A stretch of DNA of 64,000 bases from Tepidibacillus_B infernus (GTDB lineage Bacteria > Bacillota > Bacilli > Tepidibacillales > Tepidibacillaceae): assembly GCF_048898065.1 (NCBI RefSeq), contig NZ_JBLWFI010000001.1, forward strand, positions 1,488,001 through 1,552,000. Reading direction: 5' to 3'. The position numbers and the translations under genes are program-made. Of the stretch, positions 52,479 through 60,386 are shown one piece after another. Below the pieces are notes generated by a model that searched no databases, had not been told where the DNA came from, and was given only the letters and a program-made list of their open reading frames with translations. Position 1 is the stretch's first letter; each line of letters opens with the position of its first letter.

Positions 52479-52835
52479 GCTCAACCCAATCAAATATCCA
52501 ACGAATGCCAGAAGAACACCTAAAGTATAACTTAATCCCACATAAAGAATCATTGTTCTCCACTCTTTTGAAGTGCTTAGCTTGATACTTTCTACTTTAA
52601 ATGTGGAAAAGGTAGTAAATGCTCCCATAAACCCAGTACCTAACAATAAAGCTGTAGGTCCCACAAGACGGGTTCCAAACAAAAGCCCCAACAAAAATGA
52701 ACCTAATAGGTTAATGATAAAAGTGCCAAAAGGAAAAGAAGATTGCACTCGTTTTGAAATCCATCTTCCCATACTATAACGAGTAATCGCTCCAAAGAAG
52801 CCACCTATCGCAACATAAATTCCATTTAATATCAC
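52473..52835 (-). CDS. fluC2: Fluoride channel FluC/CrcB, subunit 2
   Basis: A 120-residue membrane protein with four helices of the CrcB family. The motif GTFIINLLGSFLLGLLFG and GFMGAFTTFSTFKVE (pore phenylalanines and the TFSTF turn) are intact. GTG start overlaps the stop of the upstream copy (GTGA). Two tandem small genes of this type are usual in Bacillales and may form a heterodimer. They export fluoride and are controlled here by a fluoride riboswitch. Confidence 0.93.
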   Translation of the reverse strand: MILNGIYVAIGGFFGAITRYSMGRWISKRVQSSFPFGTFIINLLGSFLLGLLFGTRLVGPTALLLGTGFMGAFTTFSTFKVESIKLSTSKEWRTMILYVGLSYTLGVLLAFVGYLIGLSL

Positions 52836-53236
52836 GCTGTCTCCATCCCTTCTTTACTTTTCCTAAGTTGGAAATAGGCCACACGAAAACCGAAATAGGC
52901 AAACAAGAGTCCTCCAACCATACTAAGTAATACATAGACGAAGGCCATCTCCCACAATCCCTGATTCATTAAAGTCATCGTTTCAACACTAAAAGTGGAG
53001 AAAGTAGTAAACGAACCGATCAATCCAGTTCCAAATCCTAAGCGAAGCCATTCTGGGACAGAATACGATTGGGTGATTCTCTCATTAAACCATCCTAAAG
53101 TAAATGAACCAAGATAATTGATCATTAAAGTCGCTAATGGAAAAGAAGTGATCCACCATGAATGAATCGACAAGCCTAAATAATAGCGAAGTAAAGAACC
53201 TATTACTCCTGCTAAACCAACGACAAAATAAATCAT
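52832..53236 (-). CDS. fluC1: Fluoride channel FluC/CrcB, subunit 1
   Basis: About 134 residues, four helices, CrcB family, with ATLMINYLGSFTLGWFNE and GLIGSFTTFSTFSVETM. The ATG at 53236 has AGG eight bases upstream; a GTG three codons earlier also lies in frame. It is the first gene behind the fluoride riboswitch at 53335-53385. It lowers cytoplasmic fluoride. Confidence 0.93.
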   Translation of the reverse strand: MIYFVVGLAGVIGSLLRYYLGLSIHSWWITSFPLATLMINYLGSFTLGWFNERITQSYSVPEWLRLGFGTGLIGSFTTFSTFSVETMTLMNQGLWEMAFVYVLLSMVGGLLFAYFGFRVAYFQLRKSKEGMETA

Positions 53237-53296
53237 CCTTTTCACCTTCTTGACAATTTTAAGTCATATTATAATCAATACATAGTATAATTTACC

Positions 53297-53339
53297 AAAA
53301 AACTCCTACCAAAACATAAATATCATGTTCTGGTAGGAG
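53297..53339 (-). terminator. Terminator of the fluoride riboswitch
   Basis: CTCCTACCA (53303-53311) and TGGTAGGAG (53331-53339) with inner AACAT/ATGTT form a long stem, followed on the minus strand by TTTTTTGG. The stem uses the CTCCTACC end of the aptamer. Confidence 0.85.
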
Positions 53340-53385
53340 TCATTAGCCTATGATTAGGCAGTTTAAGGCGAACTCCATCGCCCAT
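53335..53385 (-). ncRNA. Fluoride riboswitch (crcB motif)
   Basis: The minus strand reads GGCGATGGAGTTCGCC (53367-53382), then TTAAACTGCC, a short stem and GGCTAATGACTCCTACC. This matches the crcB/fluoride riboswitch consensus GGCGAUGG-GUUCGCC ... UGAUGACUCCUAC. It precedes two FluC genes, the usual target. Fluoride binding would prevent the overlapping terminator. Confidence 0.92.
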
Positions 53386-53455
53386 TATTTAGCATTTATT
53401 TTTAAATTATAATATAGTTAATTGCGCGAATCAACCTACTACTTTAATACTTTCA

Positions 53456-54436
53456 TTATATAATTTGTACCTTTTTTAATTTTTCTTGCCACATTCCGCA
53501 GCGGTCTCCCCACATTGCCACCGTCTGGCCACCCATTTTTACTTTTATCACTTCACACATATTGGAACATCCTGAGCAGATGAAACTACTTGGTACAAAT
53601 TCAGTTTGTAAAGAAGAAAATCCTCTAAAATGAGTGATACTTCCCGTTCTTGCCACTTCTTCTTTTGCTAAAATCGCTGCCCCAATAGCCCCCATCACAT
53701 GATGATATTTGGGAATGATCACCTTATGACCAATCTCCTTTTCAAACGCAGCTTTAATTCCTACATTGGCTGCAACTCCACCTTGAAAGACAAAAGGCGG
53801 TTCTAATGCTTTACCACGTGCGAGATTGTTCATATAGTTTCTAACCAATGCCTGACAAAGTCCATTGATAATTTCTGCCTTGGAAAAGCCAAATTGCTGT
53901 TTAGCTATCATATCTGACTCGGCAAAAACCGTACAACGTCCAGCAATTCTAACATTGTTCTTGGCCGTTAATGCAAGCTCACCAAACTCTTCAATCGGAA
54001 TTCCAAGACGTTCAGCCTGATGGTCAAGAAACGAACCTGTTCCAGCGGCGCAAACCGTATTCATGGCAAAATCGACAACCATCTGGTCTTTAACGATGAT
54101 GATTTTCGAATCCTGTCCTCCGATTTCGAAAATCGTTCTTACTTCTGGTACATAGTAAACCGTTGCTACTGCATGAGCAGTTATTTCATTTTTCACCACA
54201 TCTGCTCCTACCATTACACCTGCAAGTTGTCTTCCACTACCAGTTGTTCCTATTGCACTAACGATGTCCTTGCGATCTAGAATTGTCCTTAGGGCTTCTA
54301 ATCCTTTTTTTACAGATTGAATCGGTTGGCCATTTGTTCGCACATAATAATCAAAAAGTACTTGATTCTCATCGTCTATTGCAACGACATTTGTACTTAC
54401 CGAGCCTACATCGATACCAACATAAGCATTTCCCAC
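53456..54436 (-). CDS. 2-Hydroxyacyl-CoA-dehydratase-type activase (BadF/HgdC family)
   Basis: A 326-residue ASKHA ATPase: phosphate loops GIDVGSVSTNVVAID and FEIGGQDSKIIIV, and the bridging 4Fe-4S cysteines in NTVCAAGTGSFLD and AGRCTVFAESD. A C-terminal segment CSGCSNMC...WGDRCGMW adds four more cysteines, unlike short HgdC proteins. It drives low-potential electron transfer to a partner iron-sulfur protein using ATP. It follows two HgdB/BcrB-like genes in one run. The start is GTG behind GGGGGG. The partner reaction is unknown. Confidence 0.9.
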   Translation of the reverse strand: MGNAYVGIDVGSVSTNVVAIDDENQVLFDYYVRTNGQPIQSVKKGLEALRTILDRKDIVSAIGTTGSGRQLAGVMVGADVVKNEITAHAVATVYYVPEVRTIFEIGGQDSKIIIVKDQMVVDFAMNTVCAAGTGSFLDHQAERLGIPIEEFGELALTAKNNVRIAGRCTVFAESDMIAKQQFGFSKAEIINGLCQALVRNYMNNLARGKALEPPFVFQGGVAANVGIKAAFEKEIGHKVIIPKYHHVMGAIGAAILAKEEVARTGSITHFRGFSSLQTEFVPSSFICSGCSNMCEVIKVKMGGQTVAMWGDRCGMWQEKLKKVQII

Positions 54437-54448
54437 GTTAATCCCCCC

Positions 54449-55543
54449 TTATGCTGAAACCCTGTTTAACTTCTTACTTTTTATCAAATCAATAAAGGCC
54501 TCTAATCTTGTTCTACTGTTTGCCTGGCCTGTTTGTTCATCTAAGGATAGGGTTAGCACAGGAATATCTTGTAGCTTAGAGATTTTAGGGATAATACTTT
54601 GTGAGATTAGCTCAGGTAAACAGCCAAAGGGCATGAGATGAATGATACCATCAAATCCCTTCTCTTTAAAATCGATGATCTGTCCAACCGTTTGCTTAGC
54701 ATGCCCTCCTATCTCGATTTCAATAAATGGTTCCCCTTTTTTTAGTATCTCCTCTTCATGCGATTTTCCTAAAAAGTTTGGAACCATATTATATCTTACC
54801 CATTCTGATAAGTAATGGGATCTTTCCACTTCACACCCTAGTTCGCCTAGAACATTTTCAATTTCCATGTTGATAGAGGGCTCCATTACAACGTAAATTT
54901 CACCTACAATTCCGATTCGGACTCGTCTCTCATCCCCTACCTCTTGGATTTGAACCTCTTTAACGATTTCCTCACTCTTTTTGATCGCTTCCCTTAATTG
55001 CTTTCTCGTATAGACTTGATCGAATTCCCTTTGAATCAACTCCCAAGCTTTATTGACCGTACCTGGGATGACTTCATATGGTTTCATTTGATGGATTTTT
55101 TTATCAAATCGGTCAATGGCTTGAATCATATCATAGGTTAATTTAATGGCCCAAGCCACTTTGATCCAGGAATTTTTTCCCTTAAGCTTTTTTACATTTT
55201 CCATAAACTTGTTTTTATCTCTAAAGATTGAATCAAAGACGATTACATCCACATGAAACCCCATATTTTTTAGTATTCTTTTATGTATTTCACTATAAAA
55301 CCCTGCTCGGCATGGACCATGCCCGCCACTTGTGACAATTGTCTCTACACCTTGTTCACAAGCTTCGAGATAACTTCCCATGATTGTTTTAAATGGAAAA
55401 CAAGCAAATTCTGGGCTATTTTTAACCCCTAAGTCTAATGTTTTTTGTGAAGGTTTGGGAGGAACAATCACATCATGACCTAAAAGCTCTAATATTTTTT
55501 TATAAATGATGACAGTCCCCATATATGGAAAAGTAACTCTCAT
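54449..55543 (-). CDS. HgdB/BcrB-like iron-sulfur protein, subunit 2
   Basis: A 364-residue protein of the 2-hydroxyglutaryl-CoA dehydratase/benzoyl-CoA reductase fold. The cluster cysteines fit ACFPFKTIMG, GPCRAGFYS and FGCLPELISQ. It begins abruptly at MRVTFPYMG, shorter than classical HgdB. It is paired with the protein from 55555-56541 and the activase. Such sets also include double-cubane cluster proteins that reduce small molecules; substrate is not visible here. ATG follows GGGGGGAG. Confidence 0.82.
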   Translation of the reverse strand: MRVTFPYMGTVIIYKKILELLGHDVIVPPKPSQKTLDLGVKNSPEFACFPFKTIMGSYLEACEQGVETIVTSGGHGPCRAGFYSEIHKRILKNMGFHVDVIVFDSIFRDKNKFMENVKKLKGKNSWIKVAWAIKLTYDMIQAIDRFDKKIHQMKPYEVIPGTVNKAWELIQREFDQVYTRKQLREAIKKSEEIVKEVQIQEVGDERRVRIGIVGEIYVVMEPSINMEIENVLGELGCEVERSHYLSEWVRYNMVPNFLGKSHEEEILKKGEPFIEIEIGGHAKQTVGQIIDFKEKGFDGIIHLMPFGCLPELISQSIIPKISKLQDIPVLTLSLDEQTGQANSRTRLEAFIDLIKSKKLNRVSA

Positions 55544-55554
55544 CTTTCTCCCCC

Positions 55555-56541
55555 CTACCCCACCTGTTTCTTTCTTTTCAACATATCTACAAACGCTTCA
55601 ATTCTTGTCTGCAAATGATTCTCACCTGTATGTTCATCTACTCGAACCATCATAAAGGGAATCCCTGTGTCATCTGACTTTATTCCAAATAATTTACTCA
55701 GAAAAGAATCCGGACCGCATCCAAAAGCGGTAATCTGGATGATACCATCTAGATCAGACCGGTTAAATAAATGGTATCCAGCCCCTAATACTTTATTGCT
55801 AAAAGTCCAGAATAGTACTTTTTCCATTTGTTCTATCGATTCAACCAATGTTTGTTCATCCATCATATCAAAGGTAATAAACTCCACTTGTAATTCTCGT
55901 AATTTTTCGATGACATCCATATTGATAAATGGATCATAAATATTGTAGACATAGCCTAATAAGCCAATGCGTAGAGAAGATTTGCTTTTGTATTCTTTAG
56001 CAGGTTTTACTGTGTAAGTGTTTTTGGTCAGTTCTATTGCTTTAGGAACTGTATACCCTAATTTATTGTACATTCTAAAGGTAAGCCATTCCTCGCTTGC
56101 TACCTTTGCAGCGTTTTGTATTTGTTCTTCATTCACACCTAAAGATTTTGCTAGAGATAGGTAGTTTTTATAGTCAGAGATATCGTCGCTGTTTGATTGT
56201 ATATAACAAGTTAGAATTTTGTCTTCCATTTTTTCTAGGCCATGCTTCATCATGTCAGGTAATCCCATAAACTTAGGGCAAAAGTATTCCCCTTTAGTAA
56301 TGGATACCATTCGTGGTACAAATATATAATCCACATTCTGTTTTAATAGTTGAATTGCATGGCCAACAAATAATTTAATGGGTACACAAATTTCTGGAAC
56401 AGATTCTTTCACACCCTTATCAACAATCACTTTGTTTGTCTCTTCAGAAATAATTACTTCCATCTTCAATTCCTCGAAAAACTTTTTCCAAAATGGAACG
56501 TAATAATAGTAGAGTAACGCTCTTGGGATCCCTATTTTCAT
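55555..56541 (-). CDS. HgdB/BcrB-like iron-sulfur protein, subunit 1 (DUF2229 type)
   Basis: About 328 residues starting KIGIPRALLYYYYVPFWKKF, the signature of the activase-related DUF2229 group. Cysteines in VPEICVPIKL, EYFCPKFMGLP and FGCGPDSFL would bind one cluster. ATG 56541 has GAGGGG upstream, while the frame to 56583 has none. It leads a three-gene run with subunit 2 and the activase. Its role could be a reductive dehydratase or a maturation factor; I cannot decide. Confidence 0.82.
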   Translation of the reverse strand: MKIGIPRALLYYYYVPFWKKFFEELKMEVIISEETNKVIVDKGVKESVPEICVPIKLFVGHAIQLLKQNVDYIFVPRMVSITKGEYFCPKFMGLPDMMKHGLEKMEDKILTCYIQSNSDDISDYKNYLSLAKSLGVNEEQIQNAAKVASEEWLTFRMYNKLGYTVPKAIELTKNTYTVKPAKEYKSKSSLRIGLLGYVYNIYDPFINMDVIEKLRELQVEFITFDMMDEQTLVESIEQMEKVLFWTFSNKVLGAGYHLFNRSDLDGIIQITAFGCGPDSFLSKLFGIKSDDTGIPFMMVRVDEHTGENHLQTRIEAFVDMLKRKKQVG

Positions 56542-56616
56542 CCTTCTTACCCCTCTCACGTTAACCTGAATACCTATAACCATTTTAATAATCTAGCAAT
56601 CCATTTATGACATAGT

Positions 56617-56739
56617 TTGTCATACTTGGTTTAAGATCTTTTACATGATACAATACAGACATATGGAGGAGGATAGCGTGAAAAATAAGCTTAAATTTGG
56701 TAAAAAAGGGCGCAGCAAACTAAGGTCTTTAAAGACCTA
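56617..56739 (+). other. Short promoter plus 20-codon frame beside the IS110 element
   Basis: TTGGTT, 17 bases, TACAAT (about 56629-56657) is followed by GGAGG and a GTG at 56680 opening a basic 20-residue frame KNKLKFGKKGRSKLRSLKT. It ends at a TAA inside AGGTCTTTAAAGACCT just before the transposase gene. It could be the cut 5' part of a gene disrupted by the IS or a real tiny peptide. Support is weak. Confidence 0.3.
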
Positions 56740-56759
56740 AAAAAAATCAAGCTTTGGTT

Positions 56760-58016
56760 TTAAGCTACAGAAATGTCAGAAGCCTTTATTATACCTTGGG
56801 CAATTAGGAGTTTTATTGCCTGATTAATAGCTTTCTCTTTCTGCTTGTCCTGCATTTCTTGTGGCATATCAATTTTATACAAGTCGCTTGGATTCCACAC
56901 TTCGCCAGTAACAAACATATTGTATATGGCGGTGAGTATCATCCTTGCAATAGCGATTATGGCTCTTTTTTTGCCTCTCCTTTTAGAAATGCGTTCGTAC
57001 TTGATTTTGTAGTAAGGAGACTTATCCGATTTCACGGCTGCATGGGCAACTTGTACCAATGCAGGTTTGAGGTATACACCGGCACGTGTAATACGGACAG
57101 ATTTCTTCTTACCAGCAGATTCATTATTGCCAGGTGTTAGTCCCGCCCAGCAGCACAAACGCTTGGAGTTGGCAAATTGAGACATATCTGTACCAATCTC
57201 GGAGATAATGGTGATTGCAGATGCTCTATTAACTCCGGGAATGGTACATAAAAGGTTAATGGCACTTTCATAAGGTTCGACCAACTTATCCAGTTTTTCG
57301 TCCAGTTCAGCAATCGAATTGGTTACGAAGTCGAGGTGAGAACGAACCATGATCATACGTTCTTTTTGTTCCTGAGTCATTTGGTATCCTTCAATAGATT
57401 CAACCACGTTATCTGCTTTTTTTTTCAAAGATTTATGAAGAAGAGAAGTACAGTATTCCGGGTCAAAGGTATCAGAGGAAATCAGATAGTCCGTGATGGA
57501 AGTGGCAGATTTGCCAAACATGTCGGAAACGACAGCATCAAGGGCTACATTACAGACTGTGAAAGCGTTTTGAAAACGGTTCTTTTCACTGCTTCTACAA
57601 GAAACAAGTTTAGAACGGTAGCGAGTGTATTCACGAAGAATACGGACTGGTTTATTAGGGATATAGCTTCCTGGTACTAAACCAAGGCGGAAAAGGTCAG
57701 CAATCCACTTAGAATCTTTTTTATCATCCTTATTTCCTTTTACAGCCTTCACCCATTTGGGGTTAGCAACAGTCATACGGATGGTATCTTCCAAAAGATT
57801 GTAGACAGGAACCCAATATTTCCCGGTCGATTCCATGCACATATCATAGCAGTTGTTATCAATCAGCCACTGCTTGAATTGAAGAATGGAATTGTTAAAA
57901 GTAGAAAATCTCTTTTTTGAATAATGAGGGGTAATCCCCTGTGAAGTAATAATTGTGGCGACGAGAAAAGTCTTATGCACATCGACACCGCAACAGATAG
58001 GATAAACAACTTTCAT
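56760..58016 (-). CDS. IS110-family transposase (DEDD recombinase)
   Basis: About 418 residues. The N-terminal RuvC-like DEDD domain starts VVYPICCGVDVHKTFLVATI, with CMESTGKYW and DKKDSKWIADL providing further acidic residues. The C-terminal Tnp2 domain contains LLCTIPGVNRASAITIISEIG and CWAGLTPGNNESAGKKK with the serine used in catalysis in this family. ATG 58016 follows GGAGG by seven bases. The gene is intact and may be active. Relatives are guided by a bridge RNA encoded in the element. Confidence 0.93.
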   Translation of the reverse strand: MKVVYPICCGVDVHKTFLVATIITSQGITPHYSKKRFSTFNNSILQFKQWLIDNNCYDMCMESTGKYWVPVYNLLEDTIRMTVANPKWVKAVKGNKDDKKDSKWIADLFRLGLVPGSYIPNKPVRILREYTRYRSKLVSCRSSEKNRFQNAFTVCNVALDAVVSDMFGKSATSITDYLISSDTFDPEYCTSLLHKSLKKKADNVVESIEGYQMTQEQKERMIMVRSHLDFVTNSIAELDEKLDKLVEPYESAINLLCTIPGVNRASAITIISEIGTDMSQFANSKRLCCWAGLTPGNNESAGKKKSVRITRAGVYLKPALVQVAHAAVKSDKSPYYKIKYERISKRRGKKRAIIAIARMILTAIYNMFVTGEVWNPSDLYKIDMPQEMQDKQKEKAINQAIKLLIAQGIIKASDISVA

Positions 58017-58034
58017 GGCACAGCCTCCTTTCAT

Positions 58035-58290
58035 AATTGGAGGAAGAAGACATTGACTGAACCATCACACATTTAACAAAGAGCTAAAACAATGATTAGC
58101 GTGCGGTCTTATAGAACCACTTATTTGTGCTTGAAAGATGATTCTTACACTGGTTATTATACTGTTTTGAACTGAGAAGTAATCTACGACTCACCTCGCC
58201 GTGCTTTGTAGTATATCTTCTCCTTAAGTTAATCATAGCAAAGTGGTGAAAGCCGCACACCATTTTTCATTACTATTTGTGCCGCCAGCG
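58035..58290 (-). ncRNA. Candidate bridge RNA region of the IS110 element
   Basis: In IS110-group elements the stretch upstream of the recombinase encodes a structured bridge RNA. Here about 250 bases contain no protein frame and several inverted segments, such as GTGGTTCTATAAGACC-like and GGTGTGCGGC...GCCGCACACC-type pairs. This is assignment by position only. Confidence 0.35.
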
Positions 58291-58313
58291 CTAGCGGCGG
58301 AATGGAGGTTATT

Positions 58314-58997
58314 ATGGCTAATCACTTTAATACTGAAAAACCATTTCCATCACGTTCATCTAAGAGCAAAGCAAGGGAAAAGGGGCATTTTCCTAGAGTT
58401 TTGATCAAACTAGTATTAATTGCTAGTATTCTCTTTGTTAGTGGAATACTCATTGCAATGATTGTGGACGCTATCAATCAATCAGACCAACAACAAGTTA
58501 ATTCAGAAATAAAAAATGGTGCAGAGAATAATGATAATAGCAACGATTCAACTGATGAAACGACAACTAATAACGACCAAAACCTTGATCAAAATATTGA
58601 TGAAAATAAAACAATAGATAAAAAAGAAAAAACAGGAGAAGAACAAACGGATCAACCTTCAAATAGCGAATCCAATTCAAACGAATTTACGGAAAATGGA
58701 CAATGGCAGCCTATAGGTACTAAACAAGAAGAACCTCATATCACAACCTTTACAAAGGAATCTATCGATTGGCAGGAAATGGTGAAGGCAATCACTTATG
58801 CTACGAATCTATCAGAGGAACAAATGATTATTTGGAGACTTGAAAATGGTGGAGCCCCAAATCTTGCTAGAGGAGTAGTGAGCACAAGTATGACCAAAGA
58901 AACGCCTTATGAGGTAAAACTTGAGTGGGTAACAAATGAAGGCTGGAAGCCAGTAGAAGTCAATGTATTAGATCAAAATCCATATATTAAAAGATAG
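58314..58997 (+). CDS. yrrS: YrrS-like protein (DUF1510)
   Basis: A 227-residue protein with a basic cytoplasmic N-terminus, one membrane helix (about 32-55, VLIKLVLIASILFVSGILIAMIV), a long acidic low-complexity linker rich in Asn, Asp, Glu and Thr, and a C-terminal DUF1510 domain (WQPIGTKQEEPHITTFTKESIDWQEM ... VKLEWVTNEGWKPVEV read in parts). YrrS is common in Bacillales, often near pbp and mltG-type genes. Its role is in the cell envelope but not settled. ATG 58314 has GGAGG five bases upstream. The IS110 element lies directly before it and may affect its promoter. Confidence 0.88.
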   Translation: MANHFNTEKPFPSRSSKSKAREKGHFPRVLIKLVLIASILFVSGILIAMIVDAINQSDQQQVNSEIKNGAENNDNSNDSTDETTTNNDQNLDQNIDENKTIDKKEKTGEEQTDQPSNSESNSNEFTENGQWQPIGTKQEEPHITTFTKESIDWQEMVKAITYATNLSEEQMIIWRLENGGAPNLARGVVSTSMTKETPYEVKLEWVTNEGWKPVEVNVLDQNPYIKR

Positions 58998-59036
58998 CTC
59001 TTGTGAATGATCACAAGAGCCTTTTTGTCAAAAATG

Positions 59037-59468
59037 TTATCTTGTTATGATCGTTTTTTCAGGGTATTCCACAATAACGGTGGTACCCAAACCCCCACGG
59101 GCATTCCATACCGCTTCAATCTTCATCCATTTTGGGTCACATAGGCGAACCAAATCTTCAAGAATACGATTGGTTGCATGTTCTTGATAGATCCCTACAT
59201 TTCTGTATGAAGTTAAGTAGTATTTAAGAGATTTCATCTCAATCAATTCTTCCTTGGGTATATAAGTGATTTTTACATCTGCAAAATCAGGCAAACCGGA
59301 CCACGGACAAACAGATGTAAATTCAGTGGTTGGAATCGTAACTAAGGTATCTTTTCCTACATATTCATAAGGAATAGTCTCCAAAATATCTACTAAAATT
59401 ACACTTTCATCCTCAATATCAAAACGAATGTTTTTGTACTTCTCATGATTCATTTCTACTTGTGCCAT
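59037..59468 (-). CDS. queF: 7-cyano-7-deazaguanine reductase
   Basis: About 143 residues of the tunnelling-fold QueF type I. The nucleophile is Cys54 in FTSVCPWSGLPDFADV, and the family motif is EMKSLKYYLTSYRNVG. It reduces preQ0 to preQ1 with NADPH in queuosine synthesis. ATG 59468 has GAGGG upstream; the open frame to 59519 overlaps the transporter gene and has no better site. It follows the transporter in one operon behind a preQ1 riboswitch. Confidence 0.96.
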   Translation of the reverse strand: MAQVEMNHEKYKNIRFDIEDESVILVDILETIPYEYVGKDTLVTIPTTEFTSVCPWSGLPDFADVKITYIPKEELIEMKSLKYYLTSYRNVGIYQEHATNRILEDLVRLCDPKWMKIEAVWNARGGLGTTVIVEYPEKTIITR

Positions 59469-59511
59469 GTTATTCCCTCTTTTCCTTAGTGTATGATATT
59501 GTGTTTCCTTC

Positions 59512-60180
59512 TTATGCAATCGATTGTGTTGAAACTTTTTCTTCTACTGTTTTCCCTTTTTCATTTCGGATAAGATAGACTAATCCATAAACGACTGGAG
59601 TATCAAGAACTGCAATCATCAATTTTATTGCATATTGTGTCAATATCATTGTGAATAAGTTTGGGATCACACCATAAAAAGCAATTGTTATAAAAATCGT
59701 GGTATCTAATAATTGGGACACAGAAGTAGATACATTGTTTCGTAACCATAACTTTCTTCCCTTTGTTTTCTCCTTAAGAAAATGGAAGGCCCAAACATCA
59801 TGATATTGACTAACTAAATAAGCGATCATCCCTGCTAAGGTGATTCTTAGATTAGATCCAAGGATCTCTTGAAATGCTTCTTGGCCAGTCCAAAATGGGG
59901 CTGATGGCATTTGAATAGCTAACTTAACCAATAAAGCGGAAATCACAGATGTTATAAATCCTGTGAAAACAAGCCAATTGGTTCGTTCTTTGCCCCATAC
60001 CTCAGATATGGCATCCGTAATCGTAAAAGTTAGAGCATAAGCTAGAACTGCTGCAGGAACAAAGAAAGCATTTTGTCCAAATTGAATGGTAATGATCTTT
60101 GTTGCAATAATATTAGCTAAAACCAATAATCCGGTAAATAAACCAGACAATACAATAAAATACTTTTCTTGACGATTCAT
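59512..60180 (-). CDS. yhhQ: Queuosine precursor transporter (YhhQ/QPTR family)
   Basis: A 222-residue membrane protein with six or so helices of the YhhQ (DUF165) family: NIIATKIITIQFGQNAFFVPA and FTITDAISEVWGKERTNW are diagnostic. It imports queuosine precursors such as preQ0 or preQ1. Being first behind the preQ1 riboswitch with queF next, this role is well supported. ATG follows GGGAG by nine bases. Confidence 0.92.
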   Translation of the reverse strand: MNRQEKYFIVLSGLFTGLLVLANIIATKIITIQFGQNAFFVPAAVLAYALTFTITDAISEVWGKERTNWLVFTGFITSVISALLVKLAIQMPSAPFWTGQEAFQEILGSNLRITLAGMIAYLVSQYHDVWAFHFLKEKTKGRKLWLRNNVSTSVSQLLDTTIFITIAFYGVIPNLFTMILTQYAIKLMIAVLDTPVVYGLVYLIRNEKGKTVEEKVSTQSIA

Positions 60181-60241
60181 TTAAATTTCTCCCTTCTTAA
60201 TAATTTGGTGAAATCCTAAAGTTGTTGAAGTGGAGAAAAAG

Positions 60242-60264
60242 AAAAAAGCCCTTCACCAGGGCTT
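60242..60264 (-). terminator. Terminator of the preQ1 riboswitch
   Basis: AAGCCC (minus strand, 60259-60264) pairs with GGGCTT (60246-60251), followed by TTTTTT. The loop holds CTGGTG, which can pair with CACCAG of the aptamer tail and so form an antiterminator. Confidence 0.85.
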
Positions 60265-60276
60265 GATATCTCAACT

Positions 60277-60314
60277 GGTGGTATTTTTTACGTTGGTTTA
60301 CCCACTAAACAACG
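60277..60314 (-). ncRNA. preQ1-I riboswitch
   Basis: Minus strand P1 is CGTTG/CAACG (60310-60314 and 60291-60295), with a loop containing GTGGGTA, then TAAAAAATACCACC. The tail TACCAC pairs with the loop as the H-type pseudoknot, and the A-rich tail lies in the minor groove. This agrees with class I preQ1 aptamers and with the queuosine genes behind it. Confidence 0.82.
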
Positions 60315-60386
60315 AAGGATTCAATTTTCACAAATATAAATTATGCATCAATTTTTAAAAAAATGCAAGTAAAAATAATTTCCTAT

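Larger units (their letters stand above)
56740..58290. mobile_element. IS110-family insertion sequence (ends approximate)
   Basis: A single IS110-type recombinase gene with a long non-coding stretch of roughly 250 bases on its 5' side. IS110 elements lack inverted ends and target duplications, so the borders cannot be fixed by eye. The given limits are estimates from flanking genes. Confidence 0.6.
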
